Shown here in pieces: positions 21,828 through 27,165 of a stretch of 29,278 nucleotides of DNA. Numbering within the stretch: the first letter of the stretch is position 1; every line of letters begins with the position of its first letter. The stretch lies in NCBI GenBank assembly GCA_964591605.1, contig CAZQEN010000051.1:1-29278 (forward strand), in the 5' to 3' direction. A model generated the notes under the pieces. The model was not told the origin of the DNA and did no database searches. It saw nothing but the letters and a program-made list of their open reading frames with translations. Position numbers and translations under genes: made by a program. Origin of the DNA: CAYLLT01 sp964591605 (GTDB lineage: Bacteria; Planctomycetota; Phycisphaerae; UBA1845; PWPN01).

Positions 21828-23518
21828 GATCGATACCTGCGTCCGCCACGATCGGCGCCGCCCCTGCCGCGGTGATCCTGCTGGCCGTGTCCGCGGCCGC
21901 ACAAATGGCCGTCTCCACCCACCAGGTGACCGAGTTCACCTTCACGTCGCGCGTCCAGCACGCGGAACCGATGGGAATCTCGCTCGATGCCACCGTGAGC
22001 ACGCCGGGCGGGCGCGAGCTGCGCGTGCCGGGGTTCTGGGGCGGGGAGAAGACCTGGAAAGTACGCTACGCGTCGGGCGAAACGGGGCTGCACGTCCTGC
22101 GCACGGAGTGTACGGGGGCTGACGATGCCGGACTGCACGACCAGCGTCGGGAAGTGCGCATCACCGAGTACCGCGGCAACAACCCGCTGTATCGCCACGG
22201 CCCCATCCGCGTCTCCGGTGACCGGCGGCACTTCGAGCACGCGGACGGGACGCCGTTTCTTTGGCTGGGCGATACGTGGTGGATGGGGCTCACGAAGCGC
22301 CTCCGCTGGCCAGACGAATTCCGGCAACTCGCCGCCGATCGTACGGCGAAGGGCTTCAACCTCATTCAGATCGTGGCCGGCCTCTACCCGGACATGCCCG
22401 CGTTCGATCCGCGCGGCGAAAACGAGGCCGGTTTCCCCTGGACGCGCGATTACCGCGCGATCAACCCCGCCTACTTCGATCGCGCAGACGAACGGATCGC
22501 GCACCTGGTGGACAGCGGCCTGGTGCCCTGCATCGTGAGCGCGTGGGGCTATCACCTGCCGTGGATGGGGGTCGAGCCGCTCAAGCAGCATTGGCGGTAT
22601 CTGGTCGCCCGCTACGGCGCGTATCCGGTGGTCTGGTGCCTGGCCGGCGAGGGGGCGATGCCGTACTACCTCTCCAAGTCCAAGCAGGTGGACAAGGAGC
22701 GGCAGATTGAAGGCTGGACGCAGATCGGCCGGTACGTCCGGCAGATCGACCCATATCACCGCATCGTCTCGATCCATCCGATCGACACGGCCCGCCGCAT
22801 GGTGAGCGACCTGAGCATCCTCGACTTCGATATGCTCCAGACCGGCCATGGCGACGCCGCGAGCATGCCGGGGATGATCCGGGCGCTTCGGGAGTCGCGA
22901 TCGGCCACCCCGCCGATGCCAACGGTGAACTCCGAGGTGTGTTACGAGGGCATTCTCGGCCGTTGCCATGAGGAGATTCAGCGCTTCAGCGTCTGGGGCG
23001 GCTTTCTCTCCGGGGCGGCCGGCCACACGTACGGTGCTAACGGCATCTGGCAGGTGAACCGCAGGGAACAACCCTACGGCAAGTCGCCGCACGGAGGGGA
23101 TTGGGGGCAAACCCCGTGGGACGAGGCGATGAAACTCCCCGGTTCGCGGCAGGTGGGCCTGGCCCGCAAGCTGCTCGAACGGTTCGAATGGTGGCGGTTC
23201 GAGCCGCACCCGGATTGGATCAGCCTGGAGCTTCCGAAAGAGAGTCCGCTCCGGGCTTCGGGCAAAGAGGCGATGGCGACACCCTTCGCCGCCGGCATTC
23301 CGCGCGAAGTCCGCATCATCTACCTGCCCGCCGCCGGCACAGCCCGCGTGTCCGGGCTTGAGAAGGGCTCACGCTACCAGGCCGCGTGGCTGAATCCACC
23401 AAACGGCGATGAGACAGCCGCCGTCAGCGTTGATTCAGATGAAGGCGGTACGTGGCACGTGCATACACCGGCAGGCTCGTCCGACTGGATTCTCCTGCTG
23501 ACGCGGCGCCCGGAGTAG
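21824..23518 (+). CDS. Secreted DUF5060-DUF4038 putative glycoside hydrolase
   Basis: The 564-residue protein starts at GTG 21824, overlapping the cupin stop by 4 nt. A signal peptide (1-26, ending AAA|Q) precedes a DUF5060-like beta-sandwich (about 31-115: TEFTFTSRVQ, GGEKTWKVRYASGETGLH). A DUF4038 barrel follows (about 130-465, opening FEHADGTPFLWLGDTWW). A C-terminal beta domain (about 475-560) ends SSDWILLLTRRPE, like DUF5605 regions that end such enzymes. Candidate catalytic acids are Glu276 (WCLAGEGAMPYY) and Glu371 (NSEVCYEG). It is homologous to the 5560-7668 product but lacks the FnIII module and dockerin-like tag, so it is probably periplasmic or freely secreted. A longer open frame runs upstream but overlaps the cupin gene in another frame and has no start features. 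The substrate is unknown. Confidence 0.88.
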   Translation: MRSIPASATIGAAPAAVILLAVSAAAQMAVSTHQVTEFTFTSRVQHAEPMGISLDATVSTPGGRELRVPGFWGGEKTWKVRYASGETGLHVLRTECTGADDAGLHDQRREVRITEYRGNNPLYRHGPIRVSGDRRHFEHADGTPFLWLGDTWWMGLTKRLRWPDEFRQLAADRTAKGFNLIQIVAGLYPDMPAFDPRGENEAGFPWTRDYRAINPAYFDRADERIAHLVDSGLVPCIVSAWGYHLPWMGVEPLKQHWRYLVARYGAYPVVWCLAGEGAMPYYLSKSKQVDKERQIEGWTQIGRYVRQIDPYHRIVSIHPIDTARRMVSDLSILDFDMLQTGHGDAASMPGMIRALRESRSATPPMPTVNSEVCYEGILGRCHEEIQRFSVWGGFLSGAAGHTYGANGIWQVNRREQPYGKSPHGGDWGQTPWDEAMKLPGSRQVGLARKLLERFEWWRFEPHPDWISLELPKESPLRASGKEAMATPFAAGIPREVRIIYLPAAGTARVSGLEKGSRYQAAWLNPPNGDETAAVSVDSDEGGTWHVHTPAGSSDWILLLTRRPE

Positions 23519-23533
23519 ACCCTCGGCCTGCAG

Positions 23534-24190
23534 CTACCGTGCGGGACGGGTGGGACGGGGGTCCATGTCGAGCAGAGAGGGAGCCGGCTGGAAGCTGGCC
23601 CGGTGACGATCGATCTCCGCGAGCAGATCGGCCACCACATCCGGATGATCTTTGGCCACATCGTGCGCCTCGGACGGATCCTCCTCGAGGTTGATCAGCA
23701 GCGGCGGATTGTGCGTCTTCGGCGAGTTGCGGTTCGGCCCGTATCCGTCGCGGGTGATCAGGTGTGCCTTCCATGGCCCCTTGCGCACGGCCAGCAGGGT
23801 ACTGCCATCGTAATAGAAGTACGGTGCTGGTCTGGGCGGCGTCTGGCCCTTCAGGAGCGAAACAATGCTCCGGCCGTCCAGCGTCCGGTCCTCGGGAACC
23901 CGGGCGCCGGCGAGCTCGGCGATGGTGGGCAGCAGGTCCATCAACGAGGCCACTTCGCGCTGAACCGTCCCGGGACGGATCGTCCCCGGCCACCAGAAGA
24001 TGCCCGGTTCGCGCATCCCGCCCTCCCACGTGCTGCCCTTGCCGTCGCGCAGCAGGCCCGCCGAGCCGCCGTGCAGACCCCTGATCAGCCACGGCCCGTT
24101 GTCGCTGCTGAAAACGACGAGGGTACTCTCGGTGAGTTTCAGGTCTCGCAGCGTCTGCATCACCTGGCCCACGCTCCAGTCGAGCTCCTC
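23534..24190 (-). CDS. Sulfatase B, C-terminal fragment (5' end lost in assembly gap)
   Basis: These are the last 218 residues of a family S1 sulfatase. The frame enters directly from the N gap with EELDWSVGQVMQTLRDL, then VVFSSDNGPWLIRGLHGG, GKGSTWEGGMREPG, VRKGPWKAHL and LINLEEDPSEAHDV. The DN of SDNGPW (metal site) and the Lys of RKGPWK (sulfate site) are typical. The missing N-terminus should hold the CxPSR formylglycine motif. This fragment repeats the EELDWS...SDNGPW segment also present in the fragment on the other side of the gap, with different residues. The two are therefore pieces of different paralogues, not one gene. By family, such enzymes remove sulfate esters from glycans in the periplasm or outside the cell. 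The stop lies 15 bp from the convergent hydrolase stop. Confidence 0.85.
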   Translation of the reverse strand, partial: EELDWSVGQVMQTLRDLKLTESTLVVFSSDNGPWLIRGLHGGSAGLLRDGKGSTWEGGMREPGIFWWPGTIRPGTVQREVASLMDLLPTIAELAGARVPEDRTLDGRSIVSLLKGQTPPRPAPYFYYDGSTLLAVRKGPWKAHLITRDGYGPNRNSPKTHNPPLLINLEEDPSEAHDVAKDHPDVVADLLAEIDRHRASFQPAPSLLDMDPRPTRPAR

Positions 24191-24200
24191 NNNNNNNNNN
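24191..24200. other. Assembly gap (10 N)
   Basis: Ten unknown bases join two contig ends. Both flanks carry the same sulfatase segment: the minus-strand coding for EELDWSVG begins right at the left edge, and appears again about 125 bp to the right. The size is clearly a placeholder, and the true gap should be about 1.2 kb or more. Confidence 0.95.
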
Positions 24201-25023
24201 CGCCGCCGTTCAGCTTCTGGGTCAGCCACGGGCCGTTGTCCGAGGTGAACAGCAGCAGCGTGTTCTGCTCCACCCCCGCGTTGCGCAACGCCTTGCGGAC
24301 TTCGCCGACGCTCCAGTCCAACTCCTCGACCACGTCACCGTACAGCCCGCGGGGGCTGGTCCCCCGGAACTGGTCGGACGCAAACAGCGGCACGTGCGGA
24401 AACGTGTGGGCAAAGTAGAGGAAGAACGGCCCGGCTTTCTTCTCGCGGATGAACTTCACCGCCTCCTCCGTGTAGCGCCGGGTCAGTGTCCTCTGGTCCG
24501 CTGGTTCCTCGAGCGTCTCCTCATTGTGCATGAGCGGCGTGGGCTTCATATCGTTGCTGTAGGGTATGCCAAAGTACGAATCGAAGCCGTGCCGCGTGGG
24601 AAGATACTCGGGTTTGCTGCCCAGATGCCATTTGCCGATGCAACCGGTCGCGTATCCCATCGTCTTAAGGACTTCGGCGATCGTTGTTTCGCTCGCAGGG
24701 AGGCCCAGGGACGAACCGGGAAACAGGACGCGGCGCTGATCACCGTACAGGCCGGTGCGGATGGGCAGGCGTCCGGTCATGAGGGCGGCCCGGCTCGGCG
24801 TGCAGACCGGCGCTGCGGAGTAGAACTGCGTGAAGCGCATGCCGTCGGCCGCCATCTGGTCCAGATGAGGCGTGCGGATGGTGGGATGTCCGTAGCAGCC
24901 CAGATCGCCATAGCCCAGGTCGTCGGCAAAGAGGATGATGACGTTGGGGGGCCGCTGGGCCCCCATCGACGCCGGCGCGGCAAGCCAGATGCCGGCGAGC
25001 AGCAGGGACATTCGGTAACGCAT
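24201..25023 (-). CDS. Sulfatase A, N-terminal fragment (3' end lost in assembly gap)
   Basis: These are the first 274 residues of a family S1 sulfatase. A signal peptide (1-22) is followed by NVIILFADDLGYGDLG (Asp34/Asp35 metal ligands). The formylglycine motif CTPSR lies at 74-78 (Cys74 converted by a formylglycine-generating enzyme), then GCIGKWHLG, FFLYFAHTFPHVPL, EELDWSVGEVRKALRN (from 233) and FTSDNGPWLTQKLNGG, where the gap begins. ATG 25023 is preferred to ATG 25029, because GGAGG (25035-25031) is 7 nt from the former and only 1 nt from the latter. The frame differs from that of the fragment beyond the gap. About 180 residues would be needed to complete it. The substrate cannot be told; likely a sulfated polysaccharide or its oligosaccharides. 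The sulfatase pair lies convergent to the DUF4038 hydrolase gene. Confidence 0.88.
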
Positions 25024-25202
25024 GAGCATACCTCCAGGTTGGGTGACCCCTGTATTTGAACGGCGCGCGGACCGGGCGTCAAAAGAGCCCGACTGATCCG
25101 CGGATGCGCTGTCGCCCGGGTGTAACCATTTTTCCGGGATCGGCCTGGGTAGGTCCCTTCTGTCGGACAGGAACTGGATGGGCGACGCACTCACCCCTTC
25201 GC

Positions 25203-25227
25203 AGGTCCTGCCCGGCAGGCAGGACCT
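25203..25227. repeat. AGGTCCTGCC/GGCAGGACCT palindrome
   Basis: AGGTCCTGCC (25203-25212) and GGCAGGACCT (25218-25227) are perfect 10-bp arms around CGGCA. This is the best copy of the palindrome family. A degenerate second copy may lie at 25149-25172 (GTAGGTCC, then CTGTCGGACAG). The surrounding 300-bp gap (25024-25324) has no gene. Confidence 0.6.
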
Positions 25228-25309
25228 ACAGAACCGCACCCGCACGCGTTGCCAGACGCCTTCGCCTCAGACGCTGTTTGCGTCTGCTGCATCCGGTCCG
25301 CGGGTCGCT

Positions 25310-25315
25310 TAGAAT
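25310..25315 (+). promoter_or_regulatory. -10 element close to the methyltransferase start
   Basis: TAGAAT (25310-25315) ends 9 bp before ATG 25325, with only a poor -35 candidate (CTGCAT, 25287-25292). Transcription would begin at or within a few bases of the ATG. No Shine-Dalgarno is present, so a leaderless mRNA is plausible. Confidence 0.4.
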
Positions 25316-25324
25316 GGGTATCCG

Positions 25325-25993
25325 ATGTCATCTCTGCCGCGAACACCTGAGCCCGAGTGGATGGACGATCCGCAGGAAGCGCTCGTCTATTCACGGGCGG
25401 ACTTCCGGGAGGTCAATGAGCGGTTCGTCACCGATCTGCTCGCCGCACACGGCGCGCAAACACCGCCGCTGCTGGCCCTCGACCTGGGATGCGGCCCGGC
25501 AGACATTCCCCTGCGTCTGCGGGTGCAGCGTCCCCGCTGGCGGATGGTGGCCATGGACGCCGCCTGGGCGATGCTGAAGCTGGCCCGCGACGATCTGCGG
25601 TTCGAGGACGCAGGGGGCCTGTTCCTGATTCAGGGGACCGCGCAGCACCTGCCCATCCGAAGCGGATGCATCGATCTGATCTTCTCGAACAGTCTGCTGC
25701 ACCACCTGCCCGATCCGCTGCCCTTCTGGCGCGAGATCGCCCGCGTGGCGGCGACCGGGGCATCGATCTTCGTTCGTGATCTGATGCGGCCAGCCAGTCA
25801 GGACGAGGCGAAGCTCATCGTGGAACGCAACGCGGGGAACGAGCCCCCTTTGCTGAAGGAGGAGTTCTACCGATCGCTTCTGGCCGCCTTCACGGCGGAG
25901 GAGGTTCGCCGGCAGCTTGAGACGGCCGGGCTCGGCCAGCTCCGGGTGCGGCCGGTGACCGACCGGCACATGGACGTCGACGGACATTTGTGA
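25325..25993 (+). CDS. Class I SAM-dependent methyltransferase
   Basis: The 222-residue protein is one Rossmann methyltransferase domain (Methyltransf_11/25 type). SAM motif I is LALDLGCGPADIPLRL (DLGCGP at 53-58), followed by MVAMDAAWAMLKLAR (acidic strand end), IQGTAQHLPIRSGCIDLIFSNSLLHHLPDP and FVRDLMRP. The N-terminus (PEPEWMDDPQEALVYSRADFREVNERF) resembles a planctomycete or proteobacterial group that starts with E-x-M-D-x-x-x-x-A. The substrate is unknown; motifs do not separate small molecule, lipid or quinone substrates. It lies upstream of threonine aldolase on the same strand with a 96-bp gap that contains repeat-like DNA, so operon membership is uncertain. Confidence 0.85.
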   Translation: MSSLPRTPEPEWMDDPQEALVYSRADFREVNERFVTDLLAAHGAQTPPLLALDLGCGPADIPLRLRVQRPRWRMVAMDAAWAMLKLARDDLRFEDAGGLFLIQGTAQHLPIRSGCIDLIFSNSLLHHLPDPLPFWREIARVAATGASIFVRDLMRPASQDEAKLIVERNAGNEPPLLKEEFYRSLLAAFTAEEVRRQLETAGLGQLRVRPVTDRHMDVDGHL

Positions 25994-26002
25994 TGCTCGT
26001 TT

Positions 26003-26064
26003 GTCCGTTGACAGCGGTCTGTTATCGGTGATTGATTTGATCTCCCGCGTCAACAACAACGGAC
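26003..26064. repeat. Inverted repeat GTCCGTTG/CAACGGAC before ltaE
   Basis: GTCCGTTG (26003-26010) is repeated inverted as CAACGGAC (26057-26064), and the gap also has ACAACTGACCACTGAC (26070-26085). These CACTGAC/GTCCGTTG strings look like a short dispersed repeat, judged by pattern only. A perfect TTGACA (26008-26013) lies in the left arm but has no matching -10. The whole 25994-26095 gap holds no gene. Confidence 0.4.
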
Positions 26065-26095
26065 TGCCGACAACTGACCACTGACGAGGATGAAC

Positions 26096-27118
26096 ATGAT
26101 CGATCTGCGCAGTGACACCGTGACGCGGCCGACGGAGGCCATGCGGCACGCGATGGCAGCGGCCGAGGTGGGCGACGACGTGTTCGGCGACGACCCGACG
26201 GTCAACCACCTCGAGCAACGTGTGGCCGAGATCCTGGGCAAAGAGGCCGCCGTGTTCATGCCAAGCGGCACGATGACGAATCAAGTGGCCCTGCGCACGC
26301 ACACCGAGCCGGGCGACGAGGTGCTGCTCGAGGCCGAGGCGCACGTTTACTACTACGAGGCGGGCGCACCGGCCGCTCTCTCGGGCGTGATGTGCCGGCT
26401 CCTGCACGGACGGCGCGGGATCTTCACCGCGGCGGACGTGCGCGCGGCTTTGCGGCCGCGCGGCAATCCGCACTACCCGCCCACCAGACTCCTGTGCGTT
26501 GAAAACACGCACAACCGGGGAGGCGGCAGCATCTGGTCGCTCGAGGCGGTGGCCGAAGTGACCGATGCGGCGCGCACGGCGGACCTGAAGTGCCATCTCG
26601 ACGGAGCGCGGCTCTGGAACGCGTGCATCGCAACCGGCATCCCAGAGCGGGAGTACGCGCGGCACTTCGACTCGGTCAGCGTGTGCTTCTCGAAGGGGCT
26701 GGGCGCCCCCGTGGGTTCCGCCCTGGCGGGAAGTCACGAGTTCATCGCCCGGGCGCGGCGGTTTCGCAAGCAGTTCGGGGGCGGGATGCGCCAGGCGGGC
26801 ATCATCGCCGCCGGCGCGCTGCACGCCCTCGATCATCACCGCCAGCGCCTGGCGATCGACCATGAGAACGCCCGGACCCTCGCGGAGATCATCGAGAAGA
26901 CGCCGGGGCTTTCCCTGACCCATCCGGTGGACACCAACATCCTGGTCATCCGCGTCGAACGCATCACCTCGGAGACGTTCATCTCGCGACTCCGGGAGAA
27001 CGGCGTCCTGGTGACGCCCCGCGCGGCGGACACCTTCCGGGCGGTCACCCACCTCGATGTCACGCGCGAGCAGGTGCTCGAGGCCGGCGCGGTCATGGCC
27101 CGGCTCGCCGCAATGTGA
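26096..27118 (+). CDS. ltaE: Low-specificity L-threonine aldolase
   Basis: This PLP enzyme splits L-threonine or L-allo-threonine into glycine and acetaldehyde in the cytoplasm. The 340-residue protein (usual length) opens with the family signature MIDLRSDTVTRPT, then VGDDVFGDDPTVNHLE, FMPSGTMTNQVAL, ENTHNRGGGS and CHLDGARLWNA (Asp that contacts the PLP pyridine). The PLP-binding lysine is Lys200 in SVCFSKGLGAPVGS. An arginine in the FRKQFGGGMRQAG block completes the known motifs. ATG 26096 is preferred to ATG 26090 because GAGG (26086-26089) is 6 nt from the former and directly abuts the latter. The stop lies 47 bp from the convergent GHL10 gene. No neighbour of a threonine pathway is in the window. 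Identification is secure at the family level; strict stereospecificity cannot be read. Confidence 0.95.
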   Translation: MIDLRSDTVTRPTEAMRHAMAAAEVGDDVFGDDPTVNHLEQRVAEILGKEAAVFMPSGTMTNQVALRTHTEPGDEVLLEAEAHVYYYEAGAPAALSGVMCRLLHGRRGIFTAADVRAALRPRGNPHYPPTRLLCVENTHNRGGGSIWSLEAVAEVTDAARTADLKCHLDGARLWNACIATGIPEREYARHFDSVSVCFSKGLGAPVGSALAGSHEFIARARRFRKQFGGGMRQAGIIAAGALHALDHHRQRLAIDHENARTLAEIIEKTPGLSLTHPVDTNILVIRVERITSETFISRLRENGVLVTPRAADTFRAVTHLDVTREQVLEAGAVMARLAAM

Positions 27119-27165
27119 CGGCGGCCGCTCCGGCAACGCGGTCGGTCAGAATCGCCCGTCCTGAA

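Noticed and set aside
25391..27136. A 581-codon open frame on the minus strand across the methyltransferase and ltaE genes
   Set aside because: It spans two well-supported genes and the gap between them and shows no domain; an antisense shadow.
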